Source of the DNA: Pseudomonas bananamidigenes
GTDB lineage: Bacteria; Pseudomonadota; Gammaproteobacteria; Pseudomonadales; Pseudomonadaceae
Direction: 5' to 3'
Length of the DNA stretch: 55,256 nt
Assembly: GCF_001679645.1 (NCBI RefSeq)
Contig: NZ_LRUN01000056.1
Location: 1-55,256, forward strand
The translations under genes were made by a program, and so were the position numbers. Of this stretch, positions 42,942 through 52,112 are shown piece by piece (position 1 is the stretch's first letter; each line of letters opens with the position of its first letter). The notes beneath the pieces were generated by a model that was not told the origin of the DNA, ran no database searches, and saw nothing but the letters and a program-made list of their open reading frames with translations.

Positions 42942-43500
42942 AGTTAAAGCTCCGGCCGGTCGCCGCCGCGGGCGCATTCAACTGCTGCTGATCCTGCTCG
43001 GCGTGATCGGCCCGATGATCCTTGCCACCGGCATGTACAAGTTGCAGTTCTGGGTTCCGGAAGGTCGCAGCTACCACGGCGAGCTGATCGGCAACGGCCA
43101 GAGCCGCGCCGATCTCGGCGTGACGGCTGACGAAGCGCGCTGGCAGATGTTGGTGACGGCGCCGAAAGACTGCGCGGTGGACTGCCAGCAACTGGTGTAT
43201 CTGGCGCGGCAGATCCAGATCGGTCTCGGTCGCGATGCCGGACGCGCCAGCCACGCACTTGCCACCGCGCAACCGCTGAGCGCCGACTACCAGGCCAAAC
43301 TCACTCGTGAATATCCGCAACTGCAGCGTTATCCGCTGGACGCCGCCGCGTTCAGCAAGGCGACCGGCGACAAGACCACGCCGCAGCTGTGGATCATCGA
43401 TCCCCACGGCAATCTCGTGCTGCGTTACGACCCGAGTGTGAAAGGCAAGGATCTGCTCAACGACCTGCGTCACCTGCTGAAACTGTCGAACATCGGATAA
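42907..43500 (+). CDS. Cox-cluster membrane-anchored thioredoxin-like protein (PA0111 type)
   Basis: A 197-residue protein with one membrane helix (IQLLLILLGVIGPMILATGMY, about residues 27-48) and a periplasmic domain. It looks like a SCO/thioredoxin-fold relative (WQMLVTAPKDCAVDCQQLVYLARQIQ, LWIIDPHGNLVLRYD) with a CAVDC motif resembling the copper/thiol motif of Sco proteins (spacing CxxxC). The start at 42907 is after AAGGAGAAACACC and overlaps the SURF1 gene by 35 bases in another frame; 42919 and 42934 are alternatives. Likely a copper or thiol assembly helper. Confidence 0.8.
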   Translation: MGAAMNPPSMSEVKAPAGRRRGRIQLLLILLGVIGPMILATGMYKLQFWVPEGRSYHGELIGNGQSRADLGVTADEARWQMLVTAPKDCAVDCQQLVYLARQIQIGLGRDAGRASHALATAQPLSADYQAKLTREYPQLQRYPLDAAAFSKATGDKTTPQLWIIDPHGNLVLRYDPSVKGKDLLNDLRHLLKLSNIG

Positions 43501-43510
43501 GGGCATCGTC

Positions 43511-44590
43511 ATGGCCAAACCTGGATTTCGCCTCGCGCTGTTTGCCACCCTGCTGGCACTGATCGTGGTGCTGCTCGGCGCCTACACCCGCCTGACTCAC
43601 GCCGGCCTCGGCTGCCCGGACTGGCCCGGCTGTTACGGCTTCATCAGCGTGCCGAAAAGCGAAGCCCAGCTGGCCCATGCCGAACTGCATTACCCCGACT
43701 CACCCGTGGAGGCGCACAAAGGCTGGAACGAGATGATCCACCGCTATTTCGCCGGCACCCTCGGCCTGCTGATTTCGCTTCTGGCCGGGCGCGCGTGGGT
43801 CAACCGGCGGCATCCCGGGCAACCGCTGAAACTGCCGCTGTTCCTGCTGGCGGTGGTGTTCGCCCAGGCCGCGTTCGGCATGTGGACGGTAACGCTCAAG
43901 CTCTGGCCACAAGTGGTGACCGGGCATTTACTGGGCGGCTTCGCGACCTTGAGTCTGTTGTTTCTGCTGACCTTGAGGCTGTCCGGCGTGCTGCCGGCAC
44001 TGACCGTGCCCAAGCGTCTGCAATATTGGGCCACCGCCGGATTGCTGCTGGTGATCGGCCAGATCGCCCTCGGCGGCTGGGTCAGTTCCAACTATGCCGC
44101 GGTGGCCTGCATCGATTTCCCGACCTGCCATGGCCAATGGCTGCCGCCGGCGGATTTCGCCAACGGCTTTCATCTGACGCAACACATCGGCCCCAATTAC
44201 CTCGGCGGACAGCTCGACAGCGACGCCCGCACGGCGATTCACCTGACCCACCGCATCGGCGCCTTGCTGGTGACGATGGTCCTGCTCGGGCTCGCGTGGC
44301 AATTGAAAGTGGTGGGCATGACGCGACTGGCCGGGCTGGTGCTGGTCGCCCTCGCGGCACAGATCACCCTCGGTATCAGCAACGTGCTGTTCCATTTGCC
44401 GCTGCCGGTGGCCGTGGCGCACAACGCCGGCGGCGCGGCGCTGCTGCTGACCATGGTGCTGGTCAATTATCACGCGCGGACCAGTCTGGTCCGGGTCAAG
44501 CAGCCGATGCTCGCGCGTTGGCGTCTGAGTCCGCGTAAACAGTCGGCAGCGCCCATCACCATAAAAGGAGAGACGCCATGGCGATTCTGA
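43511..44590 (+). CDS. ctaA: Haem A synthase (Cox15/CtaA)
   Basis: A 359-residue, eight-helix membrane protein that converts haem O to haem A. Conserved TRLTHAGLGCPDWPGCYGF, EMIHRYFAGTLGLLI, VVTGHLLGGFATL, and HLTHRIGALLVTMVL carry the haem-ligating histidines. The family's two-cysteine loop (CIDFPTCHGQW) is present. Its 3' end overlaps ctaB by 13 bases. Confidence 0.95.
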   Translation: MAKPGFRLALFATLLALIVVLLGAYTRLTHAGLGCPDWPGCYGFISVPKSEAQLAHAELHYPDSPVEAHKGWNEMIHRYFAGTLGLLISLLAGRAWVNRRHPGQPLKLPLFLLAVVFAQAAFGMWTVTLKLWPQVVTGHLLGGFATLSLLFLLTLRLSGVLPALTVPKRLQYWATAGLLLVIGQIALGGWVSSNYAAVACIDFPTCHGQWLPPADFANGFHLTQHIGPNYLGGQLDSDARTAIHLTHRIGALLVTMVLLGLAWQLKVVGMTRLAGLVLVALAAQITLGISNVLFHLPLPVAVAHNAGGAALLLTMVLVNYHARTSLVRVKQPMLARWRLSPRKQSAAPITIKGETPWRF

Positions 44591-45477
44591 TCGGCGAACG
44601 TCCCGGACAGGCGATCTGGCGTGATTACCTGGAGCTGACAAAACCGAAAGTCGTGGTGCTGATGCTCATCACCTCGCTGGTCGGCATGTTCCTCGCCACC
44701 CGCGCCGGCGTGCCGTGGACGGTGCTGGTGTTCGGCAACCTGGGCATCGCGCTGTGTGCCGGGGCGGCGGCGGCGGTCAATCATGTGGTGGACCGGCGCA
44801 TCGATGCGGTCATGGCACGCACCCACAAACGGCCACTGGCCGAAGGCCGGGTTGCGCCTATCGCGGCACTGACCTTTGCGCTGGTGCTGGCACTGCTCGG
44901 CCAGGCCTTGCTGCTGACCTTCACCAACCCGCTGACCGCGTGGCTGACCCTGGCCTCGCTGCTCGGCTACGCGGTGATCTACACCGGTTTCCTCAAACGC
45001 GCGACGCCGCAGAACATCGTCATCGGCGGCCTCGCCGGCGCCGCCCCGCCATTGCTCGGCTGGACCGCCGCCACCGGCCATATCGGCGCCGAACCGCTGC
45101 TGCTGGTACTCATCATCTTCGCCTGGACCCCGCCGCACTTCTGGGCGCTGGCGATCCATCGCAAAGAGGAATACGCCAAGGCCGACATCCCGATGCTGCC
45201 GGTCACCCACGGCGAGCACTACACCAAGGTTCACATTCTGCTGTACACCTTCGCTCTGCTGGCGGTCAGCCTCTTGCCGTACGTGATCCACATGAGCGGC
45301 GCGCTGTACCTGATCTGCGCCCTCGGGCTGGGCGCAAGGTTTCTGCAATGGGCCGTGGTGCTGTACCGTGGCACTCGGCCGCACGCGGCGATCAACACCT
45401 TCAAGTACTCTATCTGGTACCTGTTTCTGCTGTTCATCGCCCTGCTCGTAGACCACTACTTACTGTTGAACCTATGA
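44578..45477 (+). CDS. ctaB: Protohaem IX farnesyltransferase (haem O synthase)
   Basis: A 299-residue UbiA-family prenyltransferase that farnesylates haem B to haem O (also named cyoE). The two Asp-rich motifs are HVVDRRIDAVMARTHKRPL (NxxxD-type) and HRKEEYAKADIPMLPVTHG, and it has about eight helices. AAAGGAG precedes the ATG. It overlaps the next gene by four bases (ATGA). Confidence 0.96.
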   Translation: MAILIGERPGQAIWRDYLELTKPKVVVLMLITSLVGMFLATRAGVPWTVLVFGNLGIALCAGAAAAVNHVVDRRIDAVMARTHKRPLAEGRVAPIAALTFALVLALLGQALLLTFTNPLTAWLTLASLLGYAVIYTGFLKRATPQNIVIGGLAGAAPPLLGWTAATGHIGAEPLLLVLIIFAWTPPHFWALAIHRKEEYAKADIPMLPVTHGEHYTKVHILLYTFALLAVSLLPYVIHMSGALYLICALGLGARFLQWAVVLYRGTRPHAAINTFKYSIWYLFLLFIALLVDHYLLLNL

Positions 45478-46109
45478 CTCGAACCCAGAAAACCGTCTTC
45501 ATCCTCGTGGCCGTGATCGCGCTGATCCTCGGCCTGACCGTCAACAAAGTGCTGAGCGGCAAGGGCCAGGGCGACCCGACGGCACTGATCGACGCCGGCA
45601 TCATCCTGCTGCCGCAAAGCCGCAACCTGCCGGACGTGACGATGACCGATCAGGACGGCCGGCCGGTCACGGTCAACGAGCTGAAGGGCAAATGGAGTCT
45701 GCTGTTCTTCGGCTACACCTTCTGCCCGGACATCTGCCCGACCACCCTCGCCCAACTGCGCCAGATCAAGAGCGAACTGCCGAAGGACGCTGTGGATAAA
45801 TTGCAGATCGTGCTGGTCAGCGTCGACCCGAACCGCGACAACCCTGCGCAGTTGAAGCAGTACCTGGGCTACTTCGACAAGCAGTTCATCGGCCTGACGC
45901 CGAAGTCGATCGAGGAACTGCAGAAGGTGGCGAACGCGGTGAGCATTCCGTTCATTCCGGCGGATACCAGCAAGCCGAACTACACGGTGGATCACAGCGG
46001 TAATCTGGCGGTGATCGGGCCGGACGGGACGCAGCGCGGGTTCATTCGGGCGCCGTTGAACAACGCCAAACTGGTGGCGCAGTTGCCGGTGATGCTTAGC
46101 CGCAAGTAA
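45474..46109 (+). CDS. senC: SCO1/SenC-family copper chaperone
   Basis: A 211-residue thioredoxin-fold protein anchored by an N-terminal helix (TVFILVAVIALILGLTVNKVL). The copper-binding site is CPDIC (C84, C88) with H174 (VDHSG), the full set for CuA loading of CoxB. Last gene of the cox operon; start overlaps the ctaB stop. Confidence 0.95.
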   Translation: MTRTQKTVFILVAVIALILGLTVNKVLSGKGQGDPTALIDAGIILLPQSRNLPDVTMTDQDGRPVTVNELKGKWSLLFFGYTFCPDICPTTLAQLRQIKSELPKDAVDKLQIVLVSVDPNRDNPAQLKQYLGYFDKQFIGLTPKSIEELQKVANAVSIPFIPADTSKPNYTVDHSGNLAVIGPDGTQRGFIRAPLNNAKLVAQLPVMLSRK

Positions 46110-46122
46110 GAAGATCAAAAGC

Positions 46123-46299
46123 GCCCTCACCCTAACCCTCTCCCGGAGGGAGAGGGGACTGACCGAGGGATATTAAAGAATTACGCCGACGTGAAATTGC
46201 TGCTTGGAATCCATAATCGACTCAATCTTTCAGGTCGATGTAAGGCTCAAGACACCTCGGTCGGCTCCCTCTCCTGGGGGAGAGGGCTGGGGTGAGGGG
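46123..46299. repeat. MITE-like element with about 45-base terminal inverted repeats
   Basis: The left arm (46123-46168, starting GCCCTCACCCTAACCCTCTC) and the right arm (46255-46299, the inverse starting CCCCTCACCCCAGCCCTCTC) match over about 45 bases and both end in GACCGAGG. Each arm also contains its own small GGAGAGGG hairpin. The interior of about 85 bases is non-coding. Sequences of this type are widely scattered in fluorescent Pseudomonas, as I recall. It sits in the gap between senC and metQ. Confidence 0.75.
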
Positions 46300-46340
46300 T
46301 GGGTTCGACGCAGCCCTCAAGCCGAACAATTCACAGCTAC

Positions 46341-46374
46341 AAAAAAGGGGCGCATTCAATGCGCCCCTTTTTCA
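46341..46374. terminator. Bidirectional terminator of metNIQ
   Basis: Perfect stem AAAAAGGGGCGCATT/AATGCGCCCCTTTTT (about 46342-46372) with very short loop. It has A-run and T-run on both sides, so it acts on the minus-strand metQ and can also stop read-through from the right. Confidence 0.9.
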
Positions 46375-46389
46375 TTACAACAACCGCAA

Positions 46390-47163
46390 TCAGAACGCCG
46401 GCAACACCGCACCTTTGTACTTCTCGGTAATGAATTTCTTCACTTCCGGGCTGTGCAGGGCTTCAGCCAGTTTCTTCATGGCGTCGCTGTCCTTGTTGTC
46501 CGCACGGGACACCAGGATGTTCACGTAAGGCGAGTCGTTGCCCTCGATGACCAGCGCATCCTTGGACGGATCGAGCTTGGCTTCCAGCGCGTAGTTGGTG
46601 TTGATCAGCGCCAGATCGACCTGAGTCAGCACACGCGGGATGGTCGCGGCTTCCAGTTCGCGGATCTTCAGGTCTTTAGGATTTTCGGCGATGTCCTTGA
46701 CGGTCGACAGGATGTTTTTCGAATCCTTCAGCTTGATCACGCCCGCCTTGTCCAGCAGCAACAGCGCACGGCCGCCGTTGGTGGCGTCGTTCGGGATAAC
46801 CACATTGGCGCCGCCTGGCAGGTCTTCGATTTTCTTGATCTTGCTCGAGTAGGCGCCCAGCGGCTCCAGGTGTACGCCGGTCACGGCCACCAGGCTGGTG
46901 CCCTTGGCCTTGTTGAATTCATCGAGGTACGGCTGATGCTGGAAGAAGTTGGCGTCCAGACGCTTTTCGGCGACCTGCACGTTCGGCTGAATGTAGTCGG
47001 TGAAAACCTTGACCTTCAGATCCACGCCCTCTTTCGCCAGGGCTGGCTTGACGAACTCGAGGATTTCCGCGTGCGGCACCGGGGTGGCGGCAACGGTCAG
47101 GGTTTCGTCGGCATGGGCCGAGAACGCTGCAACCGCAGCCAGAGCAACGATCAGTTTTTTCAT
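46390..47163 (-). CDS. metQ: Methionine ABC transporter substrate-binding protein (MetQ/NlpA family)
   Basis: A 257-residue periplasmic binding protein for D/L-methionine. The signal peptide is MKKLIVALAAVAAFSAHA, with a type I cleavage site and no lipobox cysteine, unlike the lipid-anchored E. coli MetQ. Family segments: VAATPVPHAEILEFVKP, DANFFQHQPYLDEF, VIPNDATNGGRALLLL and ALINTNYALEAKLDP. Last gene of metN-metI-metQ, with a 76-base gap after metI. Confidence 0.94.
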   Translation of the reverse strand: MKKLIVALAAVAAFSAHADETLTVAATPVPHAEILEFVKPALAKEGVDLKVKVFTDYIQPNVQVAEKRLDANFFQHQPYLDEFNKAKGTSLVAVTGVHLEPLGAYSSKIKKIEDLPGGANVVIPNDATNGGRALLLLDKAGVIKLKDSKNILSTVKDIAENPKDLKIRELEAATIPRVLTQVDLALINTNYALEAKLDPSKDALVIEGNDSPYVNILVSRADNKDSDAMKKLAEALHSPEVKKFITEKYKGAVLPAF

Positions 47164-47239
47164 TCAGCTAACTCCTTTTGAGGTGCCCGTGTGGCACCTG
47201 CCAGCGAATGGCCGGCTCATTTTTGAATACCAAACCGGG

Positions 47240-47914
47240 TTATTTGCGCGAAAAATGCACGACCAGCCGGTCGCCCACCATCTGCAGCACTTGCACCAGA
47301 ATCAGCAGCAGCACCACGGTGACGATCATCACGTCGGTCTGGAAACGCTGATAGCCGAAACGGATCGCCAGGTCACCCAGACCACCGGCACCCACCACAC
47401 CCGCCATAGCGGTGTAGGAAACCAGTGTAATCGCCGTCACCGTAATCGCTGCGAAGATGCCCGGACGGGCCTCCGGCAACAAGGCGTTCATGATGATCTG
47501 GCGGGTAGTCGCACCCATCGACTGGGTCGCTTCGATGATGCCGCGATCGACTTCACGCAGAGCGGTTTCCACCAGACGCGCGAAGAACGGTGTCGCACCT
47601 ACCACCAGCGGCGGAATCGCGCCGGCCACACCCAGCGAGGTGCCGGTGATCAGCACGGTGAACGGGATCATCACGATCAACAGAATGATGAACGGCAGCG
47701 AACGCAGGATGTTCACCACCAGCGACAGCAAGGCGTATACACCTTTGGCTTCGAGCAATTGTCGCGGGCTGCAGAGGAACAGCAGCACACCCAGCGGCAG
47801 GCCGAGCAGAACGGTGAACAGCAGCGAACCGCCGAGCATCATCATGGTGTCGCCGGTGGCCAGCCAGATCTCGTACCAGTCGATATTGGTGAAGAAACTC
47901 ATCAGGTCTGCCAT
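47240..47914 (-). CDS. metI: Methionine ABC transporter permease
   Basis: A 224-residue permease with five to six membrane helices and the EAA-type loop region (EVDRGIIEATQSMGATTRQIIMNALLPEARPGI), ending with the ITLVSYTAMAGVVGAGGLGDLAIRFGYQRF segment typical of MetI. Its start overlaps the metN stop by one base. Confidence 0.95.
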   Translation of the reverse strand: MADLMSFFTNIDWYEIWLATGDTMMMLGGSLLFTVLLGLPLGVLLFLCSPRQLLEAKGVYALLSLVVNILRSLPFIILLIVMIPFTVLITGTSLGVAGAIPPLVVGATPFFARLVETALREVDRGIIEATQSMGATTRQIIMNALLPEARPGIFAAITVTAITLVSYTAMAGVVGAGGLGDLAIRFGYQRFQTDVMIVTVVLLLILVQVLQMVGDRLVVHFSRK

Positions 47915-48921
47915 TAGCGCAACACCTCCATGTGAACGTCAGCGGCGGTGAAGCGGGCAAAAGCCGCTTCCATGTCGCCACCGGTGACGGCGAGGGTCAA
48001 TTGCCCGTAAGGAATGTCTTTGATGCGGTCGATACGACCGGCCAGGATGCTGTAGTCCACACCGGTTTCCCGGGCGACGGTACCGAGCAACGGTGCGTAG
48101 GTCGCATCGCCCTGGAAGGTCAGACGCACGATGCGACCCGGCACGTGAGCGAAGTCATCGCGCTGCTCGCTTTCGTCGATCTGCTCGTCTTCTTGCACGA
48201 AACGCTTGGTGGTCGGGTGCTTCGGATGCAGGAACACTTCAGCCACCGAGCCCTGTTCGACGATCACGCCGGCATCCATCACTGCCACTTGATCGCAGAC
48301 ACGGCGGATCACATCCATCTCGTGGGTGATCAGCACGATGGTCAGTTTCAGCTCACGGTTGATCTCGGCCAGCAGTTGCAGCACCGAGGCGGTGGTCTGC
48401 GGGTCGAGGGCGCTGGTAGCTTCGTCGCACAGCAGGATTTTCGGCTTGGTCGCCAGGGCGCGGGCGATGCCCACACGCTGCTTCTGGCCGCCGGACAACT
48501 GTGCCGGGTACTTCTTCGCATGATCGGACAGGCCGACCCGCGCCAGCAATTCGGCCACACGCCGGTCGATCTCGGCGCGGGACAGTTCACCGGCCAGGGT
48601 CAGCGGCAGCGCGACGTTGTCGGCCACGGTCTTGGAGGCCAGCAGGTTGAAGTGCTGGAAGATCATTCCGACCTGCTGACGGAAACGGCGCAGGCCATTG
48701 GCGTCCAGCGCGGTGACTTCTTCGCCGTCGACGATGATCTTGCCGCCACTGGAATCCTCCAGGCGATTGATCAGACGCAGCAGGGTACTTTTTCCCGCGC
48801 CGGAATGGCCAATCAGGCCGAACACCTGACCGTTCTCGATGGAGAGGCTGGTCGGATGCAGCGCGGTGATGTCCTTACCGCCGACGCGGTAAGTCTTATG
48901 GACGTTTTGAAACTCGATCAC
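47914..48921 (-). CDS. metN: Methionine ABC transporter ATP-binding protein
   Basis: A 335-residue ATPase. Walker A is GHSGAGKST (residues about 38-46), the signature motif LSGGQKQRVGIARAL, Walker B ILLCDEATSALDP and the H-loop ITHEMDV. The C-terminal 90 residues are the NIL domain that binds methionine and causes trans-inhibition. First gene of the operon. No SAM-II or SAM-I riboswitch was recognisable in the upstream 260 bases. Confidence 0.95.
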   Translation of the reverse strand: MIEFQNVHKTYRVGGKDITALHPTSLSIENGQVFGLIGHSGAGKSTLLRLINRLEDSSGGKIIVDGEEVTALDANGLRRFRQQVGMIFQHFNLLASKTVADNVALPLTLAGELSRAEIDRRVAELLARVGLSDHAKKYPAQLSGGQKQRVGIARALATKPKILLCDEATSALDPQTTASVLQLLAEINRELKLTIVLITHEMDVIRRVCDQVAVMDAGVIVEQGSVAEVFLHPKHPTTKRFVQEDEQIDESEQRDDFAHVPGRIVRLTFQGDATYAPLLGTVARETGVDYSILAGRIDRIKDIPYGQLTLAVTGGDMEAAFARFTAADVHMEVLR

Positions 48922-49181
48922 GTAGCGAACCTTGTGGGGCGCGTTGGAAAAGGATCAGCGGTTAGCCGGGCGCGCATTTTAGCCTGTCCGTATAGAGGTT
49001 CTTAGCATTTATTTCGCAAATAACCTTCGATTTGGCAATAACAGGATCAAAGGTCATAAAAAAGGAACGCCCGAAACCCTCATCAGTCACTAGTTAAGCG
49101 ACTTGAAACCCTGGGTGCCGTGCCCGGGAACCACTCGAGCGGCCCGGCGCAATGCCCCGGGCATACAGGAGTTCACGACTG

Positions 49182-51323
49182 ATGAGTACGAAAAAACCTG
49201 CCACCGACAAGAGCCAACTGGCCGGCACCGACACCCCGGATCGCGCCAACACCAACGCCAAACTCGACAGCCTGGAAAAATTTCGCTCCGATGCCACCGG
49301 CCAGGCGCTGCGCACCAATCAGGGCGTGAAGATCGCGGACAACCAGAACACGCTCAAGGCCGGGCCGCGTGGGCCGTCACTGCTGGAAGACTTCATCATG
49401 CGTGAGAAGATCACGCACTTCGACCACGAGCGGATCCCGGAGCGCATCGTCCACGCCCGCGGTACCGGCGCCCATGGTTTCTTTCAAAGCTACGAGAACC
49501 ATTCGGCGCTGACCAAGGCCGGGTTCCTGCGGGATCCGGGGAAGAAAACACCGGTTTTCGTACGTTTTTCCACGGTGCAGGGGCCACGGGGCTCCGGCGA
49601 TACCGTGCGTGACGTGCGCGGTTTTGCCGTGAAGTTCTTCACCGACGAAGGCAACTTCGATCTGGTGGGCAACAACATGCCGGTGTTTTTCATCCAGGAC
49701 GCAATCAAGTTTCCCGACTTTGTCCACGCCGTAAAACCCGAACCGCACAACGAAATACCGACCGGCGGCTCGGCCCACGACACCTTCTGGGACTTCGTGT
49801 CGCTGGTACCGGAATCGGCGCACATGGTCATCTGGGCCATGTCCGACCGGGCCATCCCGAAAAGCCTGCGCAGCATGCAGGGCTTCGGCGTGCACACCTT
49901 CCGGCTGATCAATGCCGAGGGTAAATCACGCTTCGTGAAGTTCCACTGGCGCCCCACCGCCGGGACCTGTTCGCTGGTGTGGGACGAAGCGCAGAAACTG
50001 GCCGGTAAAGATACCGACTACCACCGACGCGATCTCTGGGAGGCCATCGAGACCGGGGACTACCCGGAATGGGAACTCGGCGTACAGGTCATCGAGGAGG
50101 AAAACGAGCACGACTTCGATTTCGACATTCTCGACCCGACCAAACTGATTCCCGAAGAAATCGTCCCGATCACGCCGCTGGGCAAAATGACCCTCAACCG
50201 CAACCCGGACAATTTCTTTGCCGAAACCGAGCAGGTCGCATTCTGCCCCGGCCATATCGTACCGGGCATCGACTTCTCCAATGACCCGCTGCTGCAAGGT
50301 CGGCTGTTTTCCTACACGGACACGCAGATCAGCCGACTCGGCGGGCCGAATTTTCATGAGCTGCCGATCAATCGCCCGGTCGTGCCGTTCCCCAATGGTC
50401 AGCGCGATGCCCAGCACCGCACGGTGATCGACAAGGGCCGCGCGTCCTACGAACCGAACTCGATCGATGGCGGCTGGCCGAAAGAAACCCCGCCGGCTGC
50501 GCAGGACGGCGGTTTCGAGAGCTACGCAGAGCGCATCGACGCCAACAAGATCCGTCAGCGCAGCGAATCGTTCAGCGACCACTTTTCCCAGGCACGACTG
50601 TTCTTCAAGAGCATGAGCAAGCACGAGCAGGAGCACATCATTTCGGCGTACAGCTTCGAGCTGGGCAAGGTTGAACGGGAGCACATCCGGGCCCGGGAAG
50701 TGAACGAGATTCTGACCAACATCGATCTGGAGCTGGCGCGTCGGGTGGCGACGAACCTCGGTTTGCCAGCCCCCACCCAAGGCACGGTCGAGGTGCGCAA
50801 GACCTCACTGGATCACTCGCCGGCGCTGAGTCAGGCCAATCTGTTGCCCGAGAACATCAAGACCCGAAAAGTCGCCATTCTGGCGGCCAACGGCGTCGAT
50901 GGCGCGGCGATTGAGGCAATGAAGAAGGCTTTGGCCGCAGAGGGCGCGCACGCCAAGTTGCTCGGCCCGACCTCGGCGCCGGTGAAGACGGCGGATGGCA
51001 AAAGCCTGGCGGTGGATGCGTCGATGGAAGGTATGCCTTCGGTGGTGTTCGACGCGGCATTCGTGCCGGGCGGCGCGGCGTCGGTCAAGGCGTTGAGCGG
51101 AGACGGCGTGGCGTTGCATTACCTGCTGGAGGCGTACAAGCACCTGAAGGCGATTGCCCTGCATGGCGAGGCGAAACAATTGCTGGATGTGTTGAAGCTG
51201 GAGGCGGATGCCGGGTTGATAGAAGGTGCGGATGTGAAAGCGTTGACCAAACCGTTCTTTGCGGCGATCGGGCAGCATCGGGTTTGGGATCGGGAGGCGA
51301 AGGCCAAGGCAATTCCGGCCTGA
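49182..51323 (+). CDS. katE: Large-subunit catalase HPII
   Basis: A 713-residue haem catalase that breaks down H2O2. The core includes the catalytic His (H91 in ERIVHARGTGAHGFF), Asn (about N164 in GNNMPVFFIQDA) and the proximal Tyr (Y378 in RLFSYTDTQISRLGG). A C-terminal flavodoxin/DJ-1-like domain (residues about 565-713, TRKVAILAANGVDGAA) marks the large-subunit class. ATG 49182 after CAGGAG; the frame to 49152 adds no support. Followed by a hairpin shared with the convergent lipoprotein gene. Confidence 0.96.
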   Translation: MSTKKPATDKSQLAGTDTPDRANTNAKLDSLEKFRSDATGQALRTNQGVKIADNQNTLKAGPRGPSLLEDFIMREKITHFDHERIPERIVHARGTGAHGFFQSYENHSALTKAGFLRDPGKKTPVFVRFSTVQGPRGSGDTVRDVRGFAVKFFTDEGNFDLVGNNMPVFFIQDAIKFPDFVHAVKPEPHNEIPTGGSAHDTFWDFVSLVPESAHMVIWAMSDRAIPKSLRSMQGFGVHTFRLINAEGKSRFVKFHWRPTAGTCSLVWDEAQKLAGKDTDYHRRDLWEAIETGDYPEWELGVQVIEEENEHDFDFDILDPTKLIPEEIVPITPLGKMTLNRNPDNFFAETEQVAFCPGHIVPGIDFSNDPLLQGRLFSYTDTQISRLGGPNFHELPINRPVVPFPNGQRDAQHRTVIDKGRASYEPNSIDGGWPKETPPAAQDGGFESYAERIDANKIRQRSESFSDHFSQARLFFKSMSKHEQEHIISAYSFELGKVEREHIRAREVNEILTNIDLELARRVATNLGLPAPTQGTVEVRKTSLDHSPALSQANLLPENIKTRKVAILAANGVDGAAIEAMKKALAAEGAHAKLLGPTSAPVKTADGKSLAVDASMEGMPSVVFDAAFVPGGAASVKALSGDGVALHYLLEAYKHLKAIALHGEAKQLLDVLKLEADAGLIEGADVKALTKPFFAAIGQHRVWDREAKAKAIPA

Positions 51324-51325
51324 AA

Positions 51326-51357
51326 AAAACCGCAGCCTGCGAAAAGCAGGCTGCGGT
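51326..51357. terminator. Terminator hairpin between katE and the lipoprotein gene
   Basis: Stem CCGCAGCCTGC/GCAGGCTGCGG (51330-51340, 51346-51356). On the minus strand it is followed by TTTTTTT, so it is a proper terminator for the 51362-52075 gene; on the plus strand the T run is weak. Confidence 0.85.
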
Positions 51358-51361
51358 CAAT

Positions 51362-52075
51362 TCAAGGTTTGCGCGGGCTCAGAACCATCTGTGCCGGGAC
51401 CGTGCGCAAAATCTGCTTCTCGATCTGCAGATCGAAATCCGGATCCAGCTTCTTCACCCGCTTGGTGATCAGTGTCGCCAGCCATGGATAATCGTTGGTG
51501 CGCGGCGCCTGAATGCTCACCGCACAATCGTAATTCACGACATCGGCGGCAATCGCGTCGAGTTGACGGCGAAGTTTGCGGCTGTCGGTGATATTCAACG
51601 CGACCGTGGTGCTTTCGGCGGTCGGATCGATCACCTTCGCTTTCGGTTTGGCCTCGGCGGCCTGAAGGGCCGCTTCGGCTTTCTCCAGCTCAGCCTTGCG
51701 GGCTTCGGTGATCGCACCGTTGACGCCGCCAGTCAGCGCCGGGGCCTTGGGCATCAGCGCGCGGGCACGGGCCAAAGCGGTTGCGGCAGCATTCACATCA
51801 CCCTTCTGCAGGACGATCTGGCTGCGACGCAAATAGGCTTCGGCCAACTGGCGCTGGTACTGCTCAAGGGATGGATCGTTGGGCGTTTCGGCCTGCAACG
51901 CTGCCAACTGGTCCTCGGCGGTGGCCAGTTCGCTGCTGGCCAGGTTTTGCTCCAGCTGTGCAATGGCCGTGGCCCGTGCATCGGGGACTTCGGCCACCGG
52001 CGGCGAGCTTTGGCAGGCGCCCAGCAGCACTGAAAATGCGACAAGGAGCAGATAACGGGAGGCGAACGGCTTCAT
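51362..52075 (-). CDS. PA5502-family lipoprotein
   Basis: A 237-residue lipoprotein with lipobox LGAC (Cys21, MKPFASRYLLLVAFSVLLGACQS). The mature part begins with a TPR-like helical region (residues about 35-110, EQNLASSELATAEDQLAALQAE... and YLRRSQIVLQKGDVNAAATALARARALMP) that suggests protein binding, then a C-terminal beta domain. It lies directly downstream of znuB (37 bases), so it may belong to the zinc operon. Function unknown. Confidence 0.82.
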   Translation of the reverse strand: MKPFASRYLLLVAFSVLLGACQSSPPVAEVPDARATAIAQLEQNLASSELATAEDQLAALQAETPNDPSLEQYQRQLAEAYLRRSQIVLQKGDVNAAATALARARALMPKAPALTGGVNGAITEARKAELEKAEAALQAAEAKPKAKVIDPTAESTTVALNITDSRKLRRQLDAIAADVVNYDCAVSIQAPRTNDYPWLATLITKRVKKLDPDFDLQIEKQILRTVPAQMVLSPRKP

Positions 52076-52112
52076 TCCTGCGACTCTCTATTTGCGCAAA
52101 AAACGAGCAAGT

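Noticed and set aside
48922..49181. Possible SAM-type riboswitch upstream of metN
   Set aside because: No conserved SAM-I or SAM-II core or pairing pattern could be seen, and metNIQ in this genus is not generally riboswitch-controlled.
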